The notes under the pieces were generated by a model that did no database searches, was not told the origin of the DNA, and saw only the letters and a program-made list of their open reading frames with translations. A stretch of DNA of 64,000 nucleotides from Thermobacillus xylanilyticus (GTDB taxonomy: Bacteria; Bacillota; Bacilli; Paenibacillales; Paenibacillaceae): contig NZ_CAJRAY010000018.1 in assembly GCF_907165215.1 (NCBI RefSeq), positions 80,138 through 144,137 on the forward strand, given 5' to 3'. The position numbers and the translations under genes were made by a program. Positions 8,766 to 18,102 of the stretch are shown one piece after another (position 1 is the first letter of the stretch; every line of letters starts with the position of its first letter).

Positions 8766-10595
8766 ATGACCCGATGGATCCGGGCGCTCAAGTCCCGTTC
8801 GTTCCGCCTGAAACTGATGATCACGTCGGTGGCCTGCATCCTCATCCCGACCTGCATCACGCTCGGGGTGTCCAATGTGATGACCGAGAAGGCGATGAAG
8901 GAGCAGGCCGCCCAGAATGCCCGAAACACGCTGCAGCTTGTGGACGGCTATGTCTCCAGCCTGCTCGATCTCATGCTGTATGTCATCAACTACATCCAGG
9001 TGGACGCCGAAGTCAACGTCGTGCTCCGGGAGCAGGCGGCCGAGCCGCTCGAGGAAGACGCGGAATTCCGATACCGGCGGTTCGTCGACGAGTACTACAC
9101 CGTCATCAAGAAGCTGGACAATCTCTCGATCGCGGGCGGCGAGCAATTTTTCATCACGATCCTGCTGCCGAACGGCAAATCCTACACGAACTACGCGAAG
9201 GATGAGCTGGATCCGGACCGGTGGCGGGACGAGCCGTGGTTCGAGGAGCTTCGGAAGCTGAGCGGATTCGACACGTACTGGGTCGGCACGCAGCCCACCA
9301 TGTTCCGCACCTTGAAGAAAGATCATCCGCACCAATTGTCCATCGCCCGGCCCCTGCGCAACAACAGCACCGGGATTTACGCCTATGTCATCGTGACCGT
9401 GCTGGAGGACAACATCAGCTACATTTTCCAGCAGAGCGCGGGCGGCCGGGAGATCGCCCTGATCGACGGGACCGGGCGGATCCACTCCCACACCGATCCC
9501 GCCAAGATCGGCACCGTTCTGGACGAGGCGGCGCTCAAGACGTCCGGCTTCATCCGGCTGGACGGCGAGGCCGTTCTGGCCGTGCGGGAGGAACTGCGCT
9601 ACGCGGACTGGTCGCTGCTCCTCCTGTCGCCGTACAAGGAAGCGATCGCCGGCGTCCGCAATATGAACAAGGCCGTCTTCCTCAACCTGCTCATCTCGTT
9701 CTTCACGTTCATGCTGCTGCTCATCCTGCTGATCGGCACGTTCACGAAGCCGCTCAAGCGGCTCGGACGGCTGGCCGAGACGGTGCAGCGGGGCAACCTG
9801 CAGGTCCGCTCGCACATCCGCGGGCAGGACGAGATCGGCTATCTCGGCTCGTCCTTCGACCAGATGCTGGACCGGATCAACGAGATGATCGCGGAGATCA
9901 CGGCGGAGCAGACGAAGAAGCGGAAAGCGGAACTGGCCATGCTCCAGGCCCAGATCAACCCGCATTTTCTGTTCAACGTGCTGAACTCGATCCGCTTGAA
10001 CATCCTGCGCAAGGGGGATCGCGAGAACGCGGAAGTGATCAGTTCCCTCTCCCGGCTGCTGCGCATGACGATCGAGCAGGACAAGGAGAACATCAGCCTC
10101 CGCGATGAAATGGAACTCGTATCGCACTACGTGCGGCTCATGAACATGCGGCGGAAGGAAAACGCGCAGCTCGTCCTCGACATCCCGGAGGAAGCGCTTA
10201 CAGTCCGCGTGCCCCGCTTCTTCCTGCAGCCGGTGATCGAAAACGCGCTGATCCACGGCCTGAAGCAGCGCGGGGGCATCATTCGTGTCGGCGTCCGGTT
10301 CGAGCCGGAGACGATGGTGATCGCGGTCGAAGACGATGGAATCGGCATGGACCGCGAGACGCTGGAGAAGCTTCGGCGAAGCGCCGCGTCATCCGGCGAG
10401 CGGACCCGGGAATCGGATAACCGGCAAAACTTCTCCGGCATCGGCCTGTCCAACGTCCGCGAGCGCCTGCGCTTCATCTACGGCGAGCATTCGGCGATGA
10501 GAATCGACAGCGCGGAGGGCCGGGGAACGGCGGTGACGTTCCTCATCCCCCGTCAGGAGGTGAACGCTGTCCATGTACAAAGTGATGCTGGTTGA
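8766..10595 (+). CDS. YesM-type sensor histidine kinase
   Basis: Membrane sensor of the two-component system controlling the adjacent sugar locus. About 609 aa: first membrane helix at residues 17-36, an extracellular sensor domain to about residue 300, second helix near 303-322, HAMP region with RGQDEIGYLGSSFDQML, then the His_kinase dimerisation segment with NPHFLFN (phosphoacceptor His400), and an HATPase domain with FLQPVIENALIHGL, VEDDGIGMD and GIGLSNVRERL. The ATG at 8766 follows a G-rich SD. The 3' end overlaps the regulator gene by 23 nt, indicating translational coupling. The ligand is probably the imported oligosaccharide, as inferred from context. Confidence 0.92.
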   Translation: MTRWIRALKSRSFRLKLMITSVACILIPTCITLGVSNVMTEKAMKEQAAQNARNTLQLVDGYVSSLLDLMLYVINYIQVDAEVNVVLREQAAEPLEEDAEFRYRRFVDEYYTVIKKLDNLSIAGGEQFFITILLPNGKSYTNYAKDELDPDRWRDEPWFEELRKLSGFDTYWVGTQPTMFRTLKKDHPHQLSIARPLRNNSTGIYAYVIVTVLEDNISYIFQQSAGGREIALIDGTGRIHSHTDPAKIGTVLDEAALKTSGFIRLDGEAVLAVREELRYADWSLLLLSPYKEAIAGVRNMNKAVFLNLLISFFTFMLLLILLIGTFTKPLKRLGRLAETVQRGNLQVRSHIRGQDEIGYLGSSFDQMLDRINEMIAEITAEQTKKRKAELAMLQAQINPHFLFNVLNSIRLNILRKGDRENAEVISSLSRLLRMTIEQDKENISLRDEMELVSHYVRLMNMRRKENAQLVLDIPEEALTVRVPRFFLQPVIENALIHGLKQRGGIIRVGVRFEPETMVIAVEDDGIGMDRETLEKLRRSAASSGERTRESDNRQNFSGIGLSNVRERLRFIYGEHSAMRIDSAEGRGTAVTFLIPRQEVNAVHVQSDAG

Positions 10596-12189
10596 CGACG
10601 ACTACCCGGTGCTGGAGTTTCTGTCGGAATCGGTGCGGTGGGAAGCGTACGGCATGGCGCCGCCGACCTTGCACATGGACGGAGAGGACGCGCTCGGCCA
10701 CGCGATCCGCGACATGCCGGACATCGTCATCACCGACATCGGAATGCCGGACATGGACGGGCTGACGCTCATCGAGCGCATACGGGAGATGAACCCGAAC
10801 GTCCGGGCGGCGATCCTGTCCTGCCATTCCCAGTTCCACTACGCCCAGCAGGCGATGAAGCTGAAAGTGCAGGATTATCTGCTGAAGGATGCGCTCGATC
10901 CGACGGAACTTGACGCCCTGCTCCGCCGATTCAAGTCCTCCCTGGACGAGGAGCGGCTTGCGTGCCGGCAGCGGGAGCAGCTTCGCCGCATGCTGGACCG
11001 GAGCCGCGAGAAAATGAAAGAGGCGTTCATCCGCGGCACCATCCATCAGCCGATCCTGCATCCGGAAGCGTGGCTGCAGGAGCTGAAGTCGTTCGGCCTG
11101 CGGACGGACGACGCGGTCTTCCTCCCGGTGCTGGCACATGTCGATCATATGCGGCAGGCATGGAAGCGGTTTCTGGACGAAGATGTGCTCCGCTACGCCA
11201 TCCAGAACGTCATCGACGAGATCACGTCCGGGCGCCCGGAGGTCGCGCATTTCTCCTACAGCGCGCGGCGGTCGATCTTCGTCTTCGCCTTCGAGCAGAG
11301 CCTGAAAATCAACCCGCACGACGAAGCCGCGGCCTGCGTCCGGGACGTGCTGCACCATCTGAGGCGCACCCTGAAACTGTCGATGTCGTTCATCATCGGC
11401 GAGCGGTGCGCCGCGCCGCGGGAGCTGCAGAAGGAGCTGGCGGACCTGCTCGACTGCGGCGGCCAGCGCTTCTATCTGGAAGAAGGAGCCGTGGTCAAAA
11501 AACATCCGCCGGCCTATGCCGGCATCGAGCTGTTCCGCTACTACGACCGGGCGAAGGAAGAGTTCCGGAACACGCTGCTCGACCGGCAGGCGGACGCGCT
11601 GTCCGCCGTCGTCCGGCGATGGATCGGCTTTATCCGGGACAATCCCCGTCCTCCCGAAGTGATCAAGGACTGGGTGTTGAAGCTGGCGCTCGATCTCAAG
11701 CTGAAAGTCCAAGCGTTGCAGTATTTCCAGCCGCCCTTCACGGCGGAAGCCCTGCACCGGGAAATCTTCGAGATTGACTCCCTGTCGGAATTGGAAATCT
11801 GGCTTGTCGAATACTTAAGGTCGCTACGCCCCGTCGTCGACGGCATCCTGCAGACCGGCAGCCGGCCGGAGATTCTGCAGGCCTTGCAATACGTCACCGC
11901 GAACATGGACAAGAAAATCGGGCTGGACGACGTGGCGGCCCATCTGCACATGAACCCGAGCTATTTCAGCCGGATGTTCAAGAAGGAGACCGGCGAGACG
12001 TTCACGGACGTCGTCATCCGGATGAAGATGGACCGGGCGCGGGAGCTGCTGGACACGACGGCATATTCGGTCGGGCAGATCGGCGACATGCTCGGGTACG
12101 ACAACCAGAGCTATTTCATCAAGACGTTCAAGTCCATCGTCGGGGTCACCCCGATGGAATACCGGAGAGCGGGGGCGGCGGCCAGATGA
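10573..12189 (+). CDS. YesN-type AraC family response regulator
   Basis: Transcription factor partner of the overlapping YesM kinase, 538 aa. N-terminal receiver domain with acidic pocket VDDD and phosphoacceptor Asp55 in VITDIGMPDMDG; Lys in the YLLKDA segment. A long middle region of unknown fold is followed by a C-terminal AraC-type double helix-turn-helix (about residues 435-530: AAHLHMNPSYFSRMFKKETG and SVGQIGDMLGYDNQSYF). AGGAGGTG lies 10 nt before the ATG. The stop overlaps the start of the lyase gene (ATGA), so sensor, regulator and enzyme genes form one transcript. Expected targets are the importer and lyase promoters. Confidence 0.93.
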   Translation: MYKVMLVDDDYPVLEFLSESVRWEAYGMAPPTLHMDGEDALGHAIRDMPDIVITDIGMPDMDGLTLIERIREMNPNVRAAILSCHSQFHYAQQAMKLKVQDYLLKDALDPTELDALLRRFKSSLDEERLACRQREQLRRMLDRSREKMKEAFIRGTIHQPILHPEAWLQELKSFGLRTDDAVFLPVLAHVDHMRQAWKRFLDEDVLRYAIQNVIDEITSGRPEVAHFSYSARRSIFVFAFEQSLKINPHDEAAACVRDVLHHLRRTLKLSMSFIIGERCAAPRELQKELADLLDCGGQRFYLEEGAVVKKHPPAYAGIELFRYYDRAKEEFRNTLLDRQADALSAVVRRWIGFIRDNPRPPEVIKDWVLKLALDLKLKVQALQYFQPPFTAEALHREIFEIDSLSELEIWLVEYLRSLRPVVDGILQTGSRPEILQALQYVTANMDKKIGLDDVAAHLHMNPSYFSRMFKKETGETFTDVVIRMKMDRARELLDTTAYSVGQIGDMLGYDNQSYFIKTFKSIVGVTPMEYRRAGAAAR

Positions 12190-13991
12190 ACAAGGAAGCG
12201 ATTTTTCGCATCCTGCGCGGCGCGCCTGCGCCTGCGGACAACAGCCGGCTGCTGTTCCCGGACGGCGCCGCGGCGTGGCGCGAGCGGGCTTTCGCCCATT
12301 CCGATATCCGGCGCATGGCGGAGGAAATGAAGGAAGAAGCGGACCGGTTTCTCCAGCGGCCCCTACCCCATTTGCCCTGGTCGCTGTTCAGGCGGTTCGA
12401 AGTGGACGGCTCCCGCCTGCCCTACGAGAAGCCGTACTTCGAGAAGCGGACGCGGCTGACCGTCCTCGCGATGATGGACGTACTGTACCCGGAAGACAAC
12501 GCGTACCGGGAGGCGCTGTACGATACGCTGTGGTCGATCTGCGACGAGTACACCTGGTGCCTGCCTGCCCACTTGACGGGCCGGGACCCGGAGACGCACG
12601 TCGATCTGTTCGCCGCGGAGACCGCCTTCGCGCTGGCCGAAATTCTGACCCTCACCCGGCAGCACCTGCCGGAGCGAATCGCAAGCCGCATAGACCGCGA
12701 AGTGCGCCGCAGAGTGCTGGATCCGTACCTGAACCGGGGGCCGTTCGGCTGGGAGGACGCGCGGCACAACTGGTCCGCCGTATGCGCCGGATCGGTCGGA
12801 GCGGCGGCGATCTATCTGATGGATGACGCTCGGGAACTGGCAGGCGTGCTGGAGAAAGCGCTGGCTTCTCTCGACTGCTACCTGGACGGATTCGCCGATG
12901 ACGGGGTCTGCCAGGAAGGGTACGGCTATTGGGCTTACGGGTTCGGGTTTTTCGTATATTTTGCGGATCTGCTGAAGAAGAGGACGCACGGCGCCATCGA
13001 CCTCATCTCCCGGGACAAGGTCGCCGCCGTCGCCCGCTTCCCGCAGCATTGCTTCATGAGCGGACGCAAGACGGCGAACTTCTCCGACACGCTGCCGGAA
13101 GCGGAGCTCGACCTCGGACTCTTCCATTTCCTGCACGCGCGGTTCCCGGATGTCGCCGTGCCGCATGCGGGACTCCGCGGCCCGTTCAGGCCCGACCCTT
13201 GCGGCCGGTGGGCGCCCGCGATCCGCGGCATCGTGTGGCGCGATCCGGAGCTTGCCGGCGAGCCGTGGGGCGGGATGTCCGTCTGGTTCCCGGACGCCCA
13301 ATGGCTGCTGTCCCGCCATGCGGAGAACGGGCGCACCTGGTTCTTCGCGGCCAAGGGCGGCCACAACGGCGAGCCGCACAACCACAACGACATCGGCCAT
13401 TTCATCCTGCACGCGGACGGCGACACGTTCCTGATGGATCTGGGGTGCGGGGAGTACACGGCGGATTATTTTGGCGCGAGGCGGTATGCATTTATCGGCA
13501 ACAGCTCGCTCGGCCACTCGGTTCCGATCATCGGCGGCGCAGTTCAGCGGGAAGGCGCGGAGCGGCGCGCCATCGTGCTGGAGGCAGCCACGGGCGCGGA
13601 AGAAGATGTGCTTGCGCTCGACATCTCCGGAGCTTATCCGGACGCGCCGCTTGCTCGCTGGGTGCGCACGTTCGTCTGGCGCAAGACGGGCGTTCCGCAT
13701 TTGCGGCTGGAGGACGCGTATCGATTCTCCGGCAAGCCGGTTGAGCTGGTCGAACGGTTCATCACACCCTTCCCGCCGGAATTTGCCGGAAACGGCTGTG
13801 TTGTCCTGAGTGCCGGCGGAGGACGCGGAGTGTGTATCCGTTACGACGGCGGCTTGATGGCCCCGGAAGCGCGGACGATGGAGTTTGCCGCGCATGACGG
13901 CGGGACGATGATGTTCCACGCGCTGGATTTCAAGGTTCGCGCGCCCGAATCGGAAGGACGGCTTGTGTTTGCATTTTCGTTTATTCCATGA
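12186..13991 (+). CDS. Heparinase II/III-like polysaccharide lyase
   Basis: Probable lyase that cleaves uronic-acid-containing oligosaccharides by beta-elimination, leaving 4,5-unsaturated ends for the GH88 enzyme encoded next. 601 aa: an alpha-helical toroid in the N-terminal half (about 60-330), then a beta-sandwich. The segment KGGHNGEPHNHNDIGHF (about residues 394-410), which supplies His and Asn residues in the heparinase II/III family, is followed by DTFLMDLGCGEYTADYF. There is no signal peptide, so the enzyme is cytoplasmic and must act on imported oligosaccharides. It overlaps the regulator stop by 4 nt. The exact polymer (heparin/heparosan, chondroitin, alginate or another uronate glycan) cannot be read from the sequence. 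Confidence 0.85.
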   Translation: MNKEAIFRILRGAPAPADNSRLLFPDGAAAWRERAFAHSDIRRMAEEMKEEADRFLQRPLPHLPWSLFRRFEVDGSRLPYEKPYFEKRTRLTVLAMMDVLYPEDNAYREALYDTLWSICDEYTWCLPAHLTGRDPETHVDLFAAETAFALAEILTLTRQHLPERIASRIDREVRRRVLDPYLNRGPFGWEDARHNWSAVCAGSVGAAAIYLMDDARELAGVLEKALASLDCYLDGFADDGVCQEGYGYWAYGFGFFVYFADLLKKRTHGAIDLISRDKVAAVARFPQHCFMSGRKTANFSDTLPEAELDLGLFHFLHARFPDVAVPHAGLRGPFRPDPCGRWAPAIRGIVWRDPELAGEPWGGMSVWFPDAQWLLSRHAENGRTWFFAAKGGHNGEPHNHNDIGHFILHADGDTFLMDLGCGEYTADYFGARRYAFIGNSSLGHSVPIIGGAVQREGAERRAIVLEAATGAEEDVLALDISGAYPDAPLARWVRTFVWRKTGVPHLRLEDAYRFSGKPVELVERFITPFPPEFAGNGCVVLSAGGGRGVCIRYDGGLMAPEARTMEFAAHDGGTMMFHALDFKVRAPESEGRLVFAFSFIP

Positions 13992-14010
13992 ACGGAGGAG
14001 AGAATGGCCC

Positions 14011-15138
14011 ATGACCGCGCATGCCCCCTGGCTGGACGAAGCCTGGAACAAGGTGAACGAGAAAGTGACCCGCACGTCGCAGACGATCGGCAGCCGTTTC
14101 CCCCATGCGACGCGCGACGGCAAATATGTGCTTGAGCGGCCGCATTGGTGGACCGCCGGCTTCTGGCCGGGGCTGCTCTGGCTGCTGTACCGGGAATCCC
14201 GGCACGAGCCGTTCCGGCAGATCGCCGAGGAATGCGAGCGGCAGCTCGACCAGGTGATCGACGATTTCTACACGCTGGACCATGACATCGGGTTCATGTG
14301 GACGCTGACCAGCCTGGCACGCTACAAGCTGCTCGGAGAGCCGGATGCCCGGCGCCGCGCGCTGCACGCGGCCAATCTGCTGGCGGCGCGGTTCAACCTG
14401 CAGGGACGGTTCATCCGCGCCTGGAATCCGTGGCATGAGAACGAAGACAACAGCGGCTGGGCGATCATCGACTGCATGATGAACCTGCCGCTGCTCTACT
14501 GGGCTTCCGAGGAAACGAAAGATCCCCGTTTCCACCAGATTGCCCGGGCGCATGCGGAGACGGTGCTGTCCACGTTCATCCGCGGCGACGGCTCCGTTTA
14601 CCACATCTACACGTTCGATCCGTTCACGGGCGAGCCGGCCGGGCCGCTCGGCGGGCAGGGCTATGCGCCGGAATCGGCATGGGCACGGGGCACGTCCTGG
14701 GCGCTGTACGGATTCGCGCTCACCTACCGCTATGCGAAGGAGCCGAAGTTCCTCGACGCGGCGAAGCGGGTCGCGCATTTCTTCCTGTCCCATCTGCCGG
14801 AGGACTTCGTCCCGCACTGGGACTTCCGCCTGCCGTCCGAAGCGCCGCGCCATCGCGATTCGTCCGCGGGTGCCTGCGCCGCCTGCGGCCTCATCCTGCT
14901 CGCGGAGCTTGTGCCGCCCCATGAGGCGCCGGTGTACCGGCAGGCGGCGGAGAAGATTCTGCACTCCCTGTACGTGAACTACGGCGCATGGGATGACCCG
15001 GGTCAGGAAGGGCTGATCCTTGCCGGCACCGGCCATTTCCCGGCGGGGCAGAACATCGGGGTGTCGCTCATCTACGGCGACTACTACTTCGTGGAAGGGC
15101 TCTCCAGGCTGAGAGGCAATACGGAGCTGTTCTGGTAA
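14011..15138 (+). CDS. GH88 unsaturated glucuronyl hydrolase
   Basis: Cytoplasmic enzyme that hydrates and so removes the 4,5-unsaturated uronic acid at the non-reducing end left by polysaccharide lyases. 375 aa, an (alpha/alpha)6 barrel. Two acidic residues expected for catalysis are present: Asp92 in HDIGFMW and Asp154 in AIIDCMMNLPLL, corresponding to Asp88 and Asp149 of the Bacillus sp. GL1 enzyme as I recall it. Other family stretches are TAGFWPGLLWLLY and HRDSSAGACAACGL. The similarity is to the glycosaminoglycan/gellan type UGL rather than the YteR rhamnogalacturonyl type. ATG 14011 has GGAGGAG about 10 nt upstream. It follows the lyase gene, supporting a two-step degradation. Confidence 0.9.
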   Translation: MTAHAPWLDEAWNKVNEKVTRTSQTIGSRFPHATRDGKYVLERPHWWTAGFWPGLLWLLYRESRHEPFRQIAEECERQLDQVIDDFYTLDHDIGFMWTLTSLARYKLLGEPDARRRALHAANLLAARFNLQGRFIRAWNPWHENEDNSGWAIIDCMMNLPLLYWASEETKDPRFHQIARAHAETVLSTFIRGDGSVYHIYTFDPFTGEPAGPLGGQGYAPESAWARGTSWALYGFALTYRYAKEPKFLDAAKRVAHFFLSHLPEDFVPHWDFRLPSEAPRHRDSSAGACAACGLILLAELVPPHEAPVYRQAAEKILHSLYVNYGAWDDPGQEGLILAGTGHFPAGQNIGVSLIYGDYYFVEGLSRLRGNTELFW

Positions 15139-15171
15139 TTTGCACACAGTGGCACGGGGGAGGGGAACGTT

Positions 15172-16302
15172 TTGCCGCAGCTTCAGGATCGGACGTATTG
15201 GCTGCAGACGATGCTCAGGATCGCGGAACCGGTGCTCGCACATCTGGCGGAGGGACGGCTTGCGGCTTCGCTGCCGGTACAGGGGCCGCCGGACCGGCAA
15301 GTGTACGCGCCGTTGGAGGCGTTCGCCCGGACGCTGGCCGGGATCACGCCCTGGCTGGAGAGCGGATCGGAGGACGGCTTGCGCGGGCGGTTCGCGGCGC
15401 TCGCGAGGGAAGGGCTGGATCAGGCCACCCGTCCCGATTCGCCCGACCGGATGAACTTCGGCGAAGGCGGCCAGCCGATCGTCGACGCGGCGTTCCTCGC
15501 CCAGGCCATCCTGCGCGCGCCGACGGCGTTGTGGGCGAAGCTGCCGGACCGGGTGCGCGGGCAGGTCGCCGCGGCTTTGAAAGAGACCCGGAGCCGGAAA
15601 CCGTGCTTCAACAACTGGCTGCTGTTCTCCGCCCTGATCGAGGCGGCGCTGCGCCGGATGGGGGAAGACTGGGACCCGATGCGGGTCGACTATGCGCTGA
15701 AGCAGCACGAGCAGTGGTACGCCGGCGACGGCGCGTACGGGGACGGGCCGCATTTTCACTGGGACTACTACAACAGCTTCGTCATCCACCCGATGCTGAT
15801 CGATCTCTTGGCGGAGGTCGGCGCGGAGGACCCGGAATGGGAAGCGATGCGGGAGCCGGCGCTGCGCCGCGCGCGGCGGTACGCGGAAGTGCTGGAGCGG
15901 CTCATCTCCCCAGAGGGCACCTTCCCGCCGCTCGGCCGCTCGCTCGCCTACCGGTTCGGCGCGTTCCACCTGCTCGCCCAGCTCGCCCTGCGGCGCCAGC
16001 TTCCGGATTCGCTGCCGGCGCCGCAGGTGCGCGCCGCCCTGACGGCGGTCATCCGCAACATGATTGAGGCGGAGGGCACCTTCGACGAAAACGGCTGGCT
16101 CCGCATCGGGTTCCGCGGACACCAGCCGTGGATCGGCGAGCCGTACGTGAGCACGGGCAGCCTCTATCTGTGCACCGTCGTCTTCCTGCCGCTCGGCCTG
16201 GACGCATCGGACCCGTTCTGGAGCGGCGAGCCGATGGACTGGACGGCGAAGAAGATCTGGTCCGGCGGCCAGGCGCGGATCGACAAGGCGCTGGACGGGT
16301 AA
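15172..16302 (+). CDS. DUF2264 family protein, probable carbohydrate-active
   Basis: 376-residue soluble protein of the DUF2264 family, often encoded in plant or uronate polysaccharide loci; no reaction is established. Family stretches seen are RMNFGEGGQPIVDAAFLAQA, CFNNWLLFSALIEAAL, YGDGPHFHWDYYNSFVIHPM and, near the C-terminus, YVSTGSLYLCTVVFLPLGL. The His, Asp and Tyr cluster in the central stretch could be an active site. The start is TTG at 15172, 6 nt after GGGAGGGG; no ATG is available nearby. It is the last gene of the locus and is followed by a terminator. Confidence 0.82.
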   Translation: MPQLQDRTYWLQTMLRIAEPVLAHLAEGRLAASLPVQGPPDRQVYAPLEAFARTLAGITPWLESGSEDGLRGRFAALAREGLDQATRPDSPDRMNFGEGGQPIVDAAFLAQAILRAPTALWAKLPDRVRGQVAAALKETRSRKPCFNNWLLFSALIEAALRRMGEDWDPMRVDYALKQHEQWYAGDGAYGDGPHFHWDYYNSFVIHPMLIDLLAEVGAEDPEWEAMREPALRRARRYAEVLERLISPEGTFPPLGRSLAYRFGAFHLLAQLALRRQLPDSLPAPQVRAALTAVIRNMIEAEGTFDENGWLRIGFRGHQPWIGEPYVSTGSLYLCTVVFLPLGLDASDPFWSGEPMDWTAKKIWSGGQARIDKALDG

Positions 16303-16345
16303 GGGACCGGGGATTCGCTGACCGCCGGCATGGCCTTACTGCGGC

Positions 16346-16372
16346 AAAAAGCGATCCGCCGGATCGCTTTTT
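16346..16372. terminator. Bidirectional terminator between convergent operons
   Basis: AAAAAGCGATCC and GGATCGCTTTTT form a perfect 12-bp stem around a 3-nt loop. With A and T tracts on both sides it can end the plus-strand sugar operon and the minus-strand acyl-CoA operon. Confidence 0.85.
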
Positions 16373-16389
16373 GCCCTTCACATTCGCTC

Positions 16390-18051
16390 TCAATGGTCCG
16401 GGACGATCGGAATTTCGATGCGCGAGTCGTACTGTCCGCCGAAATGGATTGTCTGCGCGGCCGCCCTCGTCTCCGGGATCAAAGACCACGTACCGGCGAT
16501 GTTGGGATGGGCGTGATAAGCGGGAAAATTCGATGACGACACGTCCACCCGAATGCGGGATCCCCGTTTCATCGTCCAGGTGATCGGCCACATCCCGATG
16601 ACGACCTCCACCGCATCGCCCGGCGTGTAAGCAAGCGGTCTCGACGCGCCGTTGCGGTAAGCGAGGCTGGTGATGCCGTCCCGGATATTGACGGCGGTCC
16701 CGTCCGGGAACACCTCCATGACCTGGACGGTGAAGGCCGTGTCTTCCGCATCGGAGCTGACGAACAGGCAGGCGCGAATCCGGCCCGCGATGCGCAGATC
16801 TTCCGTCAGCGGCTCCGACAGGAAGCTGACGACGTCGGGCCGCGCCCCCGGCGGCGGCTGGACGACGCTGGCCGGCGGCACCGCGTCGGGATCTCCGGTC
16901 AAATAATGCATGACCGCCGCGCCGCCTCTCGTCGGCACCGGATCTTCCGGATCGTAACGATACGATGCGGCCGCGGGTTCCGCCGGCTTCCCCGGCGACA
17001 GCGTCCGGGCCGCTTCTCCGGCCGGCCTTGGATCGAGATGGAATGTCCGCAGCCCGCCCGCGCCGATGCCGCCCGTCCATGCCTGCCAGCGGTTCTCCCG
17101 GATGATGTAGGTTTGGATGCCGGGCGCAAGCTCCGGCTCTTGTCCTTTCAGATGATGGTTGAACCAGGCGAGCGCGGCTTCCCGCTGTCTGGGGCCGAAC
17201 CGGTCGTGGCCCGGATAGTCCAGATCCCCGGACACCCCCTCGGTGTGGATCCACGGGCCGACGATGAGCGCGCTCTTCGCCCGGACATCGTCCGGCAGCT
17301 TGTCGAAGCTGATCAGGGAAGCTTCGAGGTTGTGGTCGAACCAGCCGGCCGTCATCAAGATCGGAACGCGGGTGCCGGCCGGCTTGTCTTTCAATTCGGC
17401 CCAGAAGCCGGTCTTCCAATACGGGCTGTCGGGACTGACCTCGGTCACCCAGTCCCGGTACCACGGCAGCCTGCGGCCGAACAGCCGCTCGTCCATCTCG
17501 ACATGCGGGCGGACGGCCAGCGCCTCCCGGTACAGTCCGGGACGCCTTGCCGCCTTCGGCACGCCGGAATTGCCGATCGCCCAGGACGTATAAATGTCGT
17601 GCCGGAACATGCCGTTCATGTAATTTTGCCGGTATCGCTCGATGCCGGTGAAGCCGATGCACATCGTCTTCACTTCCGGCGGCAGCCGGTCGGCCATGCA
17701 CCATTGCAATACGCCGCAGTAGGAAGAACCGTAGGTGGCTGCATTTCCGTTCATCCACGGCTGCCGGACGAGCCACCCGAGGCTGTCCAGCCCGTCCCGC
17801 TCCTCATGCACGAACGGAACCCACTCACCCTCCGAAGCTCCCGTTCCCCTGCACTCCTGCATGACGAAGACATAGCCGCGGGCGGTCCAGAACTTCGCCT
17901 GTTCATGCCAGAACGGGAGCATCCCCGGATACGGCGACCGGCTGAAAATGACCGGCCAGGGCCCGCCGCCTTCGGGAAAATGCACGTGGGTGGCCAGACG
18001 CACGCCGTCCGACATTTCCACGAAATACGTTTTGCCGCCGAATTCATTCAT
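16390..18051 (-). CDS. CocE/NonD family hydrolase (first copy)
   Basis: Serine hydrolase of the X-Pro dipeptidyl-peptidase/cocaine-esterase family, about 553 aa. An alpha/beta-hydrolase domain carries the nucleophile in GSSYCG (Ser110 counted from the ATG at 18051), a probable acid residue in AGWFDHNLEA and a His in IVGPWIHT; the C-terminal beta-sandwich of the family follows ([22 protein letters not shown]). It has no signal peptide. It may release an acyl group from an ester or amide. It is the last gene of the acyl-CoA operon, 51 bp after scoB; a paralogue lies earlier in the operon. A GTG one codon upstream is an alternative start. Confidence 0.85.
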   Translation of the reverse strand: MNEFGGKTYFVEMSDGVRLATHVHFPEGGGPWPVIFSRSPYPGMLPFWHEQAKFWTARGYVFVMQECRGTGASEGEWVPFVHEERDGLDSLGWLVRQPWMNGNAATYGSSYCGVLQWCMADRLPPEVKTMCIGFTGIERYRQNYMNGMFRHDIYTSWAIGNSGVPKAARRPGLYREALAVRPHVEMDERLFGRRLPWYRDWVTEVSPDSPYWKTGFWAELKDKPAGTRVPILMTAGWFDHNLEASLISFDKLPDDVRAKSALIVGPWIHTEGVSGDLDYPGHDRFGPRQREAALAWFNHHLKGQEPELAPGIQTYIIRENRWQAWTGGIGAGGLRTFHLDPRPAGEAARTLSPGKPAEPAAASYRYDPEDPVPTRGGAAVMHYLTGDPDAVPPASVVQPPPGARPDVVSFLSEPLTEDLRIAGRIRACLFVSSDAEDTAFTVQVMEVFPDGTAVNIRDGITSLAYRNGASRPLAYTPGDAVEVVIGMWPITWTMKRGSRIRVDVSSSNFPAYHAHPNIAGTWSLIPETRAAAQTIHFGGQYDSRIEIPIVPDH

Positions 18052-18102
18052 CACGATCCCGCCTTTCCATCAGACACACCCGCTTCAGCGCGTTGAAAAA
18101 AC

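Noticed and set aside
6909..10256. A 1115-codon open frame on the minus strand
   Set aside because: It runs antisense to the permease, binding-protein and kinase genes, whose motifs are clear. It reads as low-complexity Arg/Asp/His-rich protein, typical of shadows in GC-rich DNA.
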